Assembly: GCA_964035015.1 (NCBI GenBank)
Contig: OZ036008.1
Span: 11,292,692 to 11,356,691, forward strand
Source: Corallium rubrum
Taxonomy: Eukaryota; Cnidaria; Anthozoa; Scleralcyonacea; Coralliidae
Length of the DNA stretch: 64,000 bases
Direction of reading: 5' to 3'
Part shown: positions 34,701 to 43,936 of the stretch, piece after piece
How the letters are laid out: the number at the start of each line of letters is the position of its first letter
Position numbering within the stretch: position 1 is the first letter of the stretch
Program-made: the position numbers and the translations under genes
Notes under the pieces: generated by a model
Told to the model about the DNA's origin: nothing
Database searches by the model: none
The model's input: only the letters and a program-made list of their open reading frames with translations

Positions 34701-36217
34701 CGTACTGGCAAGTCATGTTCACCATGTGTAAAGCACCACATTCACCGGTTTCATTTCAGTCGGTGCACTTAGCAAGTGCGCGGAGCCTGAATCGAAGGGT
34801 GAATGTGGTGCATACTGATTTTCAGCCACATCACTGTTACATAAACTACAAAGTCAGTCAGTCAGTCAAATTCGAAATCTACCAACAACGTGCAAAGAAC
34901 ACCTTAATCAAAAGGCAAAGCTGTTCAACTTTTTGTCCAACTCCAAAAGCAAAAGGAGCAAAGAACTTACAACATGCCTCACGGCCTCACTCCATCTCAC
35001 ACGGCTAACATCTCGCCGGAAGTATGAAAGTAGCGGAAGTAAAATGTGCAAAAATGCAAAATCGTGGCACCCAAAAGGGGAAAAAACCCGAGCTGAAACC
35101 TAGACTCGGTCTACCACAGCTAACCCAAGTAAAAAGCAAAGCTGGGTTAAATTATAGAATCTCCTAACCAATGCCCGTTTTACACCAGTGACGTAATTCG
35201 ACCGACTATTAGCCTGCGTGCAGACGCTCCTTTTCCCCGATTTCAGGAGGCGGGAGGAGCGTCTGCACGCAGACTACCGATTATTAGAAGGTCGTAGGTT
35301 GGATCCGGGGCTTGGGGTCAGAAACAATTTTTGAGTCGTATATGAGCTTGACGAACGTCAACCAAATATCTCTTACATTTAGTTACCGTCGTGAAAGCAC
35401 GGCTTGGTTTTCAGAAGGTTGCAGGTTGGATCTCGAGTATTCAGAAACATTTTCTTTATTTGATAAAAGTATTTGAATCAACGTCAACCAAACATCTGTC
35501 ACATTTAGCCGTCGTGAAAACACGGCAATTAGAGAGTTTATAATTTCTAATTTTCTTATTAAAACAACCACTCAAAAAAGACTTTTCACGTTAAAATATA
35601 ACGCCAAATAACCATGATGATGGAGAAAAGAAAACGCAATCTGACGAGGGCCACCAGAAACTACACTAACAAAATCAACTCTGCCATTTGCCGGCTTTTA
35701 AACTCTCTAATCCATCTAATAACCAACGTCTACTGAACGTCTGCTACATTTAGTCACCTCGTAAAAACACGGTAATTAACCATGCCAATTACGGCTTCGT
35801 TATGAAAGATTCGGTATTAAAAGATTCGATCCTGTCTTGGGCTCAGAAGTATTTTTGAATTTGACCATTGCACCAAGCTCGCGCAAATGTACAACATGCT
35901 CTGCACGTAGGTAAAACTCATAATGTAGGGCGTATTGTCTTTCCGTTGGTTTGATTGCATTCTATGTTCGTTCAATTTGATACACAGGAGAAAGTGACAA
36001 ACACATAAAGACGACACCTACGAAAGGGCGGGCTAAAGATCGTAAGAAATCCGCAGCAAAGACGACAAAAGGTGCCAAAGGAAAAGAGAAAACTGAAGAA
36101 ATAAACGAAGAAGACGACGAAGTTGCTGCTCCACCTCCGCCTCTTTCGATTGATTTGGAAATAAAGTTAGAGCGGTGGAAAAATACAAAGGATGCTTTAC
36201 AAGACTCAAAGAACTAG
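25791..36217 (+). CDS. LRRC43: Leucine-rich repeat-containing protein 43
   Basis: Exon 1 begins at 25791 with MVTLCVSDAFYKQLK and FPCGNGSW, which matches the family N-terminus; its 3' edge is uncertain. Then 28407-28600, 29209-29319, 29441-29577, 29796-29916, 30181-30298, 30856-30932, 31608-31770, 32390-32572, 33650-33741, 34282-34549 and 35988-36217 (TAG) join in consistent phase. LRRs are visible in LKELILSANFIEEL, LEVLELAANNIKDV, LHLGLAHNKV, LLSLDLSYNNLSDL and LRNLLLIGNPLY. A lysine-rich region and a C-terminal segment with PPPPLSIDLEIKLERW follow, as in LRRC43. Length is about 600 aa (human about 656). Function is poorly known; a role in ciliated cells is a family-level guess. AATAAA at 36314 is a good poly(A) signal. 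Intron 1 carries a 1.7-kb foldback element and intron 9 a LINE fragment. Confidence 0.9.
26163..26420 (-). mobile_element. Interspersed repeat, family K copy 1
   Basis: The reverse complement of 31786-32110 over about 260 bases, including GTGATTTCACCAAAGGAATT and CACTATACAACAAATAATCT. Both copies lie in LRRC43 introns in opposite orientations. No terminal repeats or coding capacity were identified. Confidence 0.7.
26454..28159. mobile_element. 1.7-kb foldback transposon with 430-480-bp inverted arms
   Basis: The left end CGGTGGCCCGTAAGGGCCAC is matched by the exact inverse at 28139-28157, with TA on both outer flanks, consistent with a TA target duplication. Arms extend to about 26935 on the left and from about 27725 on the right. 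They contain many spaced CTTCTCCGTAGAAA-like repeats. The 790-bp centre holds a dispersed repeat with GAAACGTTGG (27052-27195) and an open frame at 27373-27723 of unknown nature. It lies inside LRRC43 intron 1. No transposase was recognised. Confidence 0.8.
27373..27723 (+). other. Unrecognised open frame (116 codons) inside the foldback element
   Basis: Starts MVLVTIIIVKLFMLYQVKMT and ends EFLHAGND. I see a hydrophobic N-terminal segment and a lysine/arginine cluster (SKRKRVGRM), but no known domain. It sits between the two arms. It could be a transposon remnant or chance; no splice context links it to LRRC43. Confidence 0.25.
28165..28307. mobile_element. Short MITE with TTCAGGGTGTTGCG end, copy 1
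   Basis: The left TTTCAGGGTGTTGCGTGCGC and right GCGCGCAACACCATG are inverted ends. A longer copy with clearer ends is at 51756-51990. It abuts the right end of the foldback transposon. Confidence 0.65.
29940..30115. repeat. (CACTT)n/(CACTAAT)n microsatellite
   Basis: CACTTCACTTCACGTCAC-type units in LRRC43 intron 5, about 65 bases before exon 6. Confidence 0.85.
31137..31325 (+). mobile_element. 5S rRNA-derived SINE, copy 2
   Basis: The 5S-like part is well preserved: CTGCCTCTCACCAATAAGTT, CAGACGGGGTTAGTACTTGG and GGTGACCGCTTGGGAATGAC, close to the internal promoter half of 5S rRNA. It continues into the same 3' body as 18464-18668 (CTCCGGTTTTCCTCCCTCCG, AAAATCAACACCTACATC). It lies in LRRC43 intron 7. 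The 5' half of 5S is missing, so it is not a 5S gene. Confidence 0.8.
31786..32110 (+). mobile_element. Interspersed repeat, family K copy 2
   Basis: The inverse of 26163-26420, with a few tens of extra bases at each end. It starts 15 bases after the LRRC43 exon-8 donor. Confidence 0.7.
32740..33225 (+). pseudogene. LINE reverse-transcriptase C-terminal fragment
   Basis: In the frame starting 32853 one reads SLWDRVLSVELRERMGIE, RWLGHVLRKDDGDWVKK and SYEVEGVRGRPRTTW, the familiar 3' end of non-LTR retrotransposon ORF2 proteins. Upstream, 32755-32850 reads like YGSETWDMN with frame damage. The copy ends with a TTGTTGTTGTTGGA tail. It is 5'-truncated, as usual for LINE insertions, and sits in LRRC43 intron 9 in the sense direction. 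Confidence 0.8.
33850..34200. repeat. Direct repeat copy 1 flanking LRRC43 exon 11
   Basis: Shares with 34655-35030 the blocks AAACTACAAAGTCAGTCA, AATCTACCAACAA, ATCAAAAGGCAAAGCTGTTC and CTCACGGCCTCACTCC in the same order and strand. Unclassified dispersed element. Confidence 0.75.
34655..35030. repeat. Direct repeat copy 2 flanking LRRC43 exon 11
   Basis: Same-orientation partner of 33850-34200. LRRC43 exon 11 (34282-34549) lies between the two copies. Confidence 0.75.
35210..35545. repeat. Hairpin (35210-35277) and tandem CGTCAACCAAA repeats
   Basis: The hairpin arms GCGTGCAGACGCTCC and inverse flank a 25-base loop. After it, degenerate units with ACGTCAACCAAAYATCT and CGTCGTGAAARCACGG recur at 35356 and 35480, and more distantly at 35727. 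Confidence 0.6.
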
Positions 36218-36401
36218 ATTTTACCAAGTAAATTAAACGACTGAGTTGTGCAAAATATTGTAATATATTATTATTGTAAATGATGTTTTGGTAATGGTAT
36301 CCCACATTTTGTAAATAAAGAGCACATGTGAAAATAACAACTTATTCGATGCATGAATCTTTAGGTACATTTATTATATGTATTTGTAGGTACATGATGC
36401 A

Positions 36402-36402
36402 A

Positions 36403-36461
<59 letters not shown>

Positions 36462-36722
36462 ATACATAAATAAAATTAAATAAATAAATATTAAATAAAT
36501 AAATAAATAAATATTAAATAAATAAACATTAAATAAATAGATAGTTTAAAAAATAGATAAATAGATAATAATAAAATAAATAGATATAGCAAATATTAAA
36601 TAAATATATATTAAAATAAATAAATATTAAATAAATAAATAAATAAATAAATAGATAGATTAAAAAATAGATGAATAAATAGATAAATAAATAAATAAAA
36701 TAAACAAGCAAATAAATAATAT
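36402..36722. repeat. (TAAA)n microsatellite with TAGA and ATTAAA variants
   Basis: About 320 bases of AAAT/TAAA units. Frames such as YLFIYLF are artefacts. Confidence 0.97.
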
Positions 36723-36760
36723 AAATAAATGTACATTTGCAATATGCACAGTAAAGACAT

Positions 36761-36930
36761 TCAAAAATGGCCACCGAATTAAAATTCTTTTATATACATA
36801 TAAATTAGCCCTTATGAACTCGTTTTCATGATCATGTGTGAAATTCAAAATAATTTTTACTTTAAAACGAGGTCATAAGGGCTAATTTATATGTACAGAA
36901 AATAATTCTAATTCGGCGGCCATTTTTGAA
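36761..36930. mobile_element. Foldback MITE, family E copy 2, upstream of SKA2
   Basis: The left TCAAAAATGGCCACCGAATT and right AATTCGGCGGCCATTTTTGA are inverted. Inside are ATAAATTAGCCCTTATGAAC and its inverse. Copy 1 is at 4668-4803. Confidence 0.8.
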
Positions 36931-36979
36931 TATGAAAATTTCTAAGGAGGCCTGGGCACCAATTCAACCAATATTCAAA

Positions 36980-39900
36980 ATGGAGGCCGAGGCCGCAGTC
37001 AATCGACTAGAAGCATTGGTAAATCGAAAGATATTTCTGTTATGAATTGTTTTACCCCGTCTCTTTGTTTCTTTGTTGTTTATTTTTTTATTTAATGTTT
37101 ACTTCAAAAGTCTGGCGATAGGTATACGTTGGTACAGATGTGAAATGTACGCAAACATTGATCGAAAAATTGAGCGGGAAACTTGAATTTATTAATTTTA
37201 TAGGTTGAAAAAGTGGACTCGGATCTTAACTACGCCATTTTAAGGTTGGAAAACGAGTTCTCTGCTACTTTAGAAGATGAATTACATGGCGAGCTAGAGG
37301 TATAAAGTAATATAATGACTATTTTAATCGCTTTGCGTGCGGTTGAATACTACAGAAATTATTTGTACTATAAAACTTATCTATTTATTAAACAATTTAT
37401 AGATTATGAGCTCGAAATTTTCACTTAATTTCAGATTAATCCAGTCAAACTGATTGAAAGACTTGAAAAAGTGAAAGAAGATTTTAAGATGCTTACAAAT
37501 GAAGCAAAGGACATAGAAATTGAACAAAAGGCAAGGTTTTATTTATGTTTATATATAATATATTTTAAATGTACAATAAATACTTATTACTAAAATTATA
37601 TTGATATTCAACAGTTGGTGATTGGTATTAGATTGGTATTTGTAATTTTTGAGCCTTTTCAATTGTTTTGTAATGTTTATTTTTCGGTTGGCTTTTATAA
37701 CATGAAATATGACATGAAAACAACATGAAAACAATGCTTTTAATACAAAATGTCTAGTGACAGATATTTAAGAAATAGAAAATGGGCATTCGTGTTTTAT
37801 ATAGCAACATACATTTATTAAGCTTAATTAATTTGTAATTTAGAACATGACCAAGGATTTGTGTGCTGCTATCCGTAAACCCATGAAACAGATTCACCAA
37901 ACTCAACTGCTAGCTGGAGTACAACCAACACATGATCCTACAGAAGAACTAAGAATCCTAACTGGGGATTGTGATAAAATAGGTATATATATATATACTG
38001 TACTATACACATTTGTAGGAAATATTGGAACACAAGTGTAAGAAGTTATATATCATACACAAGGAGGAGTGTTTCATCAGGATTTCCAAACACCGAGACT
38101 TTTGTTCAAAGCTGAGGTTTTTGAACAAATTTCAAGTTGTTTGGAATCCCTGATGAAGCACTCTTCTGAGTGTATGATATAGCTTCTCAAACAAATCAGT
38201 ATTTTAAGAGAAAATCAAGGCAAAAGTTGGCTTAATTTATGTAGTTTCTTCCTCTGATATCAAAACCTCCATCTCAGTACTGATTTCTTTTGTTTTCAGT
38301 TCATGAATTAATGAATTTGAGAAATATATTTAAAATTTTTCTTCATCATATAAACCAGATGATATTATGATCGTGCAAAAAAGCAGAGTGCTGTGTAGGA
38401 AGTGTTTTAGATAGAGCAAAGTAAAAATGTGGTAAACTGCTGAGATTTTTCGTAATGGAAACAGAATGACAATACACCACAGACAAAATTTCAACAGAGC
38501 AATTCTCAACATTTAGATTGGTTTTCTAGAAATATATGATTAAATTAATGAGTATACTTCTTTCCTTATCAATTTACGTGTAGAGAATGAGAGTGAGTCA
38601 CAATTTACCAATGTTCAAGATGTACACAAAGGTAACTTGATGCTTTAAGTACATGTATGTAATGGTACTTCAGTTTCTTGTTTCATGCTGGTGAATTTTA
38701 AGGTGGATTTCCACTAGATGTAAAATACCATGTGCTTAAAAAACTAAACTAACCTTATTTATAATGGATAACTCTATCAGTTATATCTAAACTGTTACCA
38801 TCAGAGGTCCAGTAAGGGCCCACCCTCATTGGTCCAGTGTTACTACAGGAGGAAACCGGAGTACCTGGAGGAAACCTGTGGTATTTGGTAGAGTCAAACT
38901 GGAAGCACTCTTCTCACAGGTGGCCAGGGTGAAATTTTTTTAATCAGATAACTGCACCGTGCAGGAATCGAATCCGGTCGCAGAGGTGAAAGGCACGTGC
39001 ACTAACCACTGTGCCACCAACACCCCTTGATGTTTCTATTGTACAAATTGAATAGCTCTCTACTTTGTTCCACATGGAAACTCATAAAACAAAAGAAAAA
39101 AGTCAAGTGTGTGATATTTTACCCCTAGTGGAAATTCAGCTTTAGGTGCCATCTACATGTAACTTACATGCTGTGATTCTTATAATTTATACAAAATGGT
39201 GTTTACAGATAGAAACATAGCCGTCTTACGAGATAATAGCAAGGACTTTATACCGATAACACATGAGGAGTTCATGGCTGTATCTGAGTTAGTGCGTGGA
39301 AGATCAAAATTGTCGGATGTGAACCAGGTAAAGGGTGAATTTCTTTATTTACATATGCAGGGCATTAGACCAAAGAAAAAAAAGATTTGTTTTTGGTAAC
39401 AAGCTGAGAATAATCTAGTAGAGTGGAGTGAAGATCAAGTAGAGTCAAGCTGCCAAGTACAGTCAAGTAACTCCAGCCATCAATTAATCTTTCTATTTTT
39501 CATCTTGCTATTTTTTTGAATCAGGTTTATGAAATACTTTTTGAATATTTCAAGAAGAATCGTAAAGGGTAAGTACAGTGTAAATGAAATTTACACAACA
39601 TACATTTTTTCTTTTATATTTTTCATTAACAATTTCTTTTCATTTTCTAAGTGCTTTGAGTCTGAAAGACATGACACAAATGGGTTTAAAAGTGTCAGGA
39701 GCCACTGGGAGTGCAAAATTAAAGGTAAATACATCATTTATTTATAAGCCTGCAGATGTCATTGCTGAAATTGCTATGTAGTTAATTATCAAACTCCTTG
39801 ATATTTATTCTGGAAGAAGAAAAAAAAAATTTAAGTAATATTTGTAAATATAGATTCATCCTGATTTATATACATCTCCATTCAATTTTCTCCACTTGAA

Positions 39901-40017
39901 AAAAACTTATATCTTTAAGATTGTTGATAAACTAACACAATTCTCTTTTATTCTTAGGTTTTACGGACACTGAAAGTCATTCAGATCAACAAACAGGGGA
40001 CTGTGAAAATGACATGA
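36980..40017 (+). CDS. SKA2: SKA2-like kinetochore protein with a C-terminal SKA1-type winged-helix-like domain
   Basis: Nine exons: 36980-37018, 37204-37299, 37435-37530, 37844-37982, 38584-38631, 39209-39327, 39525-39568, 39652-39724, 39958-40017 (TGA). They total 714 bases and close in frame as 237 aa. Residues 1 to about 115 match SKA2: MEAEAAVNRLEALVEKVDSD, then NPVKLIERLEKVK and a coiled coil with LCAAIRKPMKQIH. The SKA complex couples kinetochores to spindle microtubules, and vertebrate SKA2 is only about 120 aa. Here the chain continues through a linker to residues 154-237 (ITHEEFMAVSELVRGRSKLS, VYEILFEYFKKN, LKVLRTLKVIQINKQG), which resembles in order and spacing the SKA1 microtubule-binding winged helix. 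Intron 3 uses a GC donor (AAG|GCAAGG). The start codon gives the conserved MEAE. A foldback MITE lies 50 bases upstream. Confidence 0.85.
38040..38330. repeat. Dispersed foldback-type repeat in SKA2 intron 4
   Basis: GGAGGAGTGTTTCATCAGGA is partly mirrored by the inverse near 38150 (CCCTGATGAAGCACTCTTC). Its right part (GTTTTCAGTTCATGAATTAATGAA) resembles the elements at 8411, 12725 and 33240. Confidence 0.6.
38738..39027 (-). mobile_element. tRNA-derived SINE, copy 2
   Basis: The reverse complement reads GGTGGCACAGTGGTTAGTGC, then a B-box-like GGATTCGATTCC, the same body as copy 1 (CAGGTTTCCTCCAGGTACTC) and ends in ATAAATAAGGTTAGTTTAG. It lies antisense in SKA2 intron 5. Confidence 0.75.
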
Positions 40018-40664
40018 AACCTTAAAAATATTGAACTTTTCTGTTGTAAATTACATATATAAATAATACCATACATTATAAATAATTATAGCTAACAAAC
40101 TGAAAGATGTGTTTACACTTAAAGACTCACCTGGATTTGGATAGGATAGGATACCTTTATTTATTTAAACAGGGTAGCCTCATCAGCTATAATAGCTGGT
40201 ATTCATCATTGAAGGACCTGCACAGACGTTGGACTGGTAGACAGTGAGACTATTAACTGGTTGTGTTCATGCCAGATTGGCATTGCATAATTGCATTGCT
40301 ACTTGTTTGTTCCCTTTCTTGTTCGAGACATGTGTATCCAAGCAGCAAATTTTAAGAATAGATTACTCTATAATTTATTATCCCTAACGTGGTACATAAA
40401 TTACTCTATAATTTATCCCTGTGGTACATAAATTACTGTATAATTTATTGTGGTGCATAGACCACAGCTTTGTTTGAGTGCGGAATACAAGTTTGAATAC
40501 ATATGCATGTGAAAACTGACCACAGGGGAATAAACTTTGATCCAAATGAAGCAATGCGGCATCAAATCATGTGGGGTTCCTTGGGGTAATAACAATGCTC
40601 ACGAGAGTTCCATGCACATGTTTGCCATGTAGGCAGAAGTGCACTTCACTTCATCTGTCTTAAG

Positions 40665-40850
40665 ATGGTTGGACAACAATTCACTCCCGAGGAAAGAGCA
40701 TTCATGGTACTTTCCTATCATGAAACAAGAAGCCCAACAAGGACAAGCCAGGGAAGACTTTAGGAGAAGATTTCCAAATCTTGATGTAGCATGCATAATT
40801 TGGACAAGTTCAAATTTTGATGTTGCCTCTTTAAATGACCACATGAAGTG
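40665..40850 (+). pseudogene. Frame-shifted relic of a transposon-type helix-turn-helix domain
   Basis: From 40665 one reads FTPEERAFMVLSYHETRSPT, then a frame change to QAREDFRRRFPN. This resembles the DUF4817-type N-terminal domain common in transposon-linked proteins. It is broken and short. Confidence 0.45.
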
Positions 40851-41412
40851 AGTAGATAACTACTTAGCTCTGAAAATTTCAGACAACAAACTAACAAAGA
40901 AGGAGGGATGGGCTTTTGGTGTGATATAAAAATTTACTTCTTGTACCATAATTAAAGAAGGTGCACCTCATAAATTGATGGGGGGCATTTTTTGGGGACA
41001 ACCCTGTAGATCTTTACAAATCTTGAAAACAATACCTGAATTTGGAAATTTCATCCTCCAATTCTATTAGTCGGCTTCCCTCATCAGTTGCTTAAATGTC
41101 CAGAAATCACTTGAACCTTTTTTGCAGCCAAAATTTCTCAAAAAAAACCAGATTGAGTAAAAAAAGTGCAACTGCCATTATCTTGCAAAAAAGGCCACCA
41201 TTATTTAAATTGATAAAAATGTTGCATTATTTGTGAAAAACCACCATTTTTTCTAAATGCTTATTTATGCATTACCATGGAACTAACTATAGTTATCCTA
41301 ATTAACACATGTGGCTAAGAAATAAAAAAAGTTTCCCACTTTCCCCTCATATTAATGTCCTTATATGCCCTTTAAATCTATAAGCCACATGAGATCTAAC
41401 CTGAAAAGTCAT

Positions 41413-41443
<31 letters not shown>

Positions 41444-43381
41444 GTGAACTACTAATAATTTGGTTGCTTGGACAAACTTTTGGTTCTACTCAGGTCATGT
41501 CAAATAATCCCATGTAAAAATTAAATCCATTGTAGGCCAGGTCACATCCCTGCATAATTTTATTAAAATATATTAATTTATTTATTTGGAGAAAAGGGGT
41601 ATTTCGTATTAAATTTTTCTAAAAATAGTGGCGAAAATGATCGATTTGAAATATACATGTACTACCTATGTATTCAAGCATTCATAATTCTGCGTCTAAA
41701 AGCATGCGAGTAGCCACTGCCGCGCTCAAAGATCACTCGTTATTCTTGATTTTTCTGTTAAAATTATTTCTGATCGAGCGAAGAAAATGTTTTTGAGAAT
41801 TTTATCGAAATTCTAAAAATACAACTTTCGAATTAGGTGTGAATGAAGTTCGTGTTAACAGTTTTATTCAGTACATGCGTTTTAGAAGCCACTGAAGTTG
41901 CCCAATTGCAAAATGAACCTGAAATGTCTGTTTGTCAATGAAAATCCCGGCAAAACTACAAGAGTGCTGTCTCGTGGGGAAAAATTGATTTCGCATACGT
42001 CGTCGAACCGTCCCGCCGAGAACGAAGACAAGCGGGTTGACCTGAACATGACTCACAAAAAAAAACTCGTACAAAAATGGTCTTGAAAACATCCGAAATA
42101 ACGAAGAATACGTAAAAATATAGTAGAAAATATCTAAAACATTGCACCGTTCAAAGCTTCTTGAGGAGGTAAAGACAAACAGTCTGGTTTGACACGTGTG
42201 CTGGAATTTGTGGTGTCAAAATTCTCCGAGATGGACCGAGAAAAGCAGAAATTTCGTTAGAAAGTGAAGAAACTTGGTCCGGTTTTCATCTCGTAAGATT
42301 TCTAGCTAAATGTAAGCAGTAAATTGGAAGAAAACGACGTTTTCAAGTCATGCACCGAACTGAGGAGCTTCGAAGACCGACTGACATGAGTTTCAGTAAA
42401 AAAAAGCACAACAAAGGCAAGAAACTGAATTGAAATTAGCATACTCACATTCCTGTCAATCTTTGGTAGCCTTTCGTTAAGAACCAGTTGCTTTGCTCCT
42501 TTTTGTTTAGCTGAATTTTTGAACGTTCACGGCGACATAAGTCCGGCTTTCAGAAGTGTAGAAATCTTTCCAGCTTTCCGCCATGCTCCAAACTGCATGA
42601 AAAGCCGTTGGACACGTGACCTAGGCTTGAACCATCATTGGTTAAAATTTCCATATGAAACCGAATTCGCGTTTGTGATTGGTCCACGCTTCCCGCTTGG
42701 GAATTAAACCAGTTTAGCATGTTTTTTAAGTTTTTTCCAAACGTGCATGCCCTAAGGAGAGCAGAAACACCAGTTTCTTGTACGGTATGCAATTTCAGAT
42801 TTGAAACAGAACCGAATTAATTTCTAAACCAATTATTATATTAAATATATAATACTGTATATGTATAATTTTTTTACCTTTACAATACAGTATCAGACTA
42901 TCTGCAATTCAATTGTTACTAAAAATCCATATTTGGAGTGATTAATAAATACTGTATATCATAACTTGATAACATTACACAACTTGCAGTCGAACAAGTA
43001 GTTGTCGGACAAACTAAAGGTTTGGTTCTGTAACTGGTGAGACAAGTTGCATGAACCATTGCAGCATGTATTGTCACATAGCCAAGATCATTGCTTGAGA
43101 CAAGTTCATAGAATTGTTGCACAGAGTAGAACTTCAACACCCATGTGGAGCTTCTCGTGAAGTTTGACCAGCAAACTGGACATTTTTAGATTAACAGTAA
43201 ATGTAACATTACCACAGGTAGCTTTGACAAGTGTAAATTGATATCCCGGGTCTGGGATAGGATATACAAATTGTCCAACATTGGAATAGGATATTAGAAT
43301 AGGGTGCCTATTTTGGTCTGATATGGATGCCAAATATGTGACACCAGTTCTGGGATAGAGTATTATAAAATAACATGTATA

Positions 43382-43690
43382 CTACACGAGCCATGATTGG
43401 TCAATTGCTGTGTTTGGATCAGAGTATCCAAACACGGAAAAATTCCCCCCAAAACGATTTTTTGAAATTGTTGGACAGTATATCATATTCGCTTGTGATT
43501 ATTTTATAAAAGAAATACCAAATGGTTTTTTCCGTGTTTGGAGACTCTTATCCAAACACTTGGGAAATTGCTCGACTTTCGAATTAAAGCTAAAAACACT
43601 CACCTACGGCTCGTGTTTTACAGTATTACGCTTTTCTCCAGTCTCGCAATTTCACACATGTTTGGATCAGAGTATCCAAACATGGAAAAC
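43382..43690. mobile_element. Foldback MITE with TGTTTGGATCAGAGTATCCA, copy 1
   Basis: GTGTTTGGATCAGAGTATCC and inverted forms occur at both ends (43410 and 43660), with GAGACTCTTATCCAAACACT between. Copy 2, in inverse orientation, is at 50160-50440. Confidence 0.7.
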
Positions 43691-43936
43691 CATTTGGTAC
43701 TTCTTTATTGATATTTTTAGTTTAAGTCTGGGATAGGACCGTATTAAAAATCAGCTTTTTAGGTCTGGAGTAGGGCCAGGATTTTGAGGTCAGGGTGGCA
43801 CACCCCTACCCAAAAATTGCCAGAGTACCCCCCTCTGGGGATTAATACATCAAGCTAAGAGGATGTTCTTATTGGCAGTAGACTGCCAGCCTATACCTTG
43901 AACGGTAGTTTTGAACTGCCTGCAGTCCAACATTAG

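Larger units (their letters stand above)
36218..36979. other. Intergenic spacer LRRC43 to SKA2
   Basis: Holds the LRRC43 poly(A) signal (AATAAA, 36314), the TAAA microsatellite and a foldback MITE ending 50 bases before the SKA2 start codon. No gene seen. Confidence 0.6.
40018..43936. other. Convergent intergenic region SKA2 to TIMM22
   Basis: Mostly AT-rich unclassified DNA. It contains a transposon-type relic near 40665, a short (CTTG)n tract at 41418-41442 and a foldback element at about 43382-43685. I see no supported gene in 40900-43300. Confidence 0.5.

Noticed and set aside
40639-40851. Small host gene of 70 codons
   Set aside because: The better match is split over two frames and looks like a transposon-linked helix-turn-helix relic.
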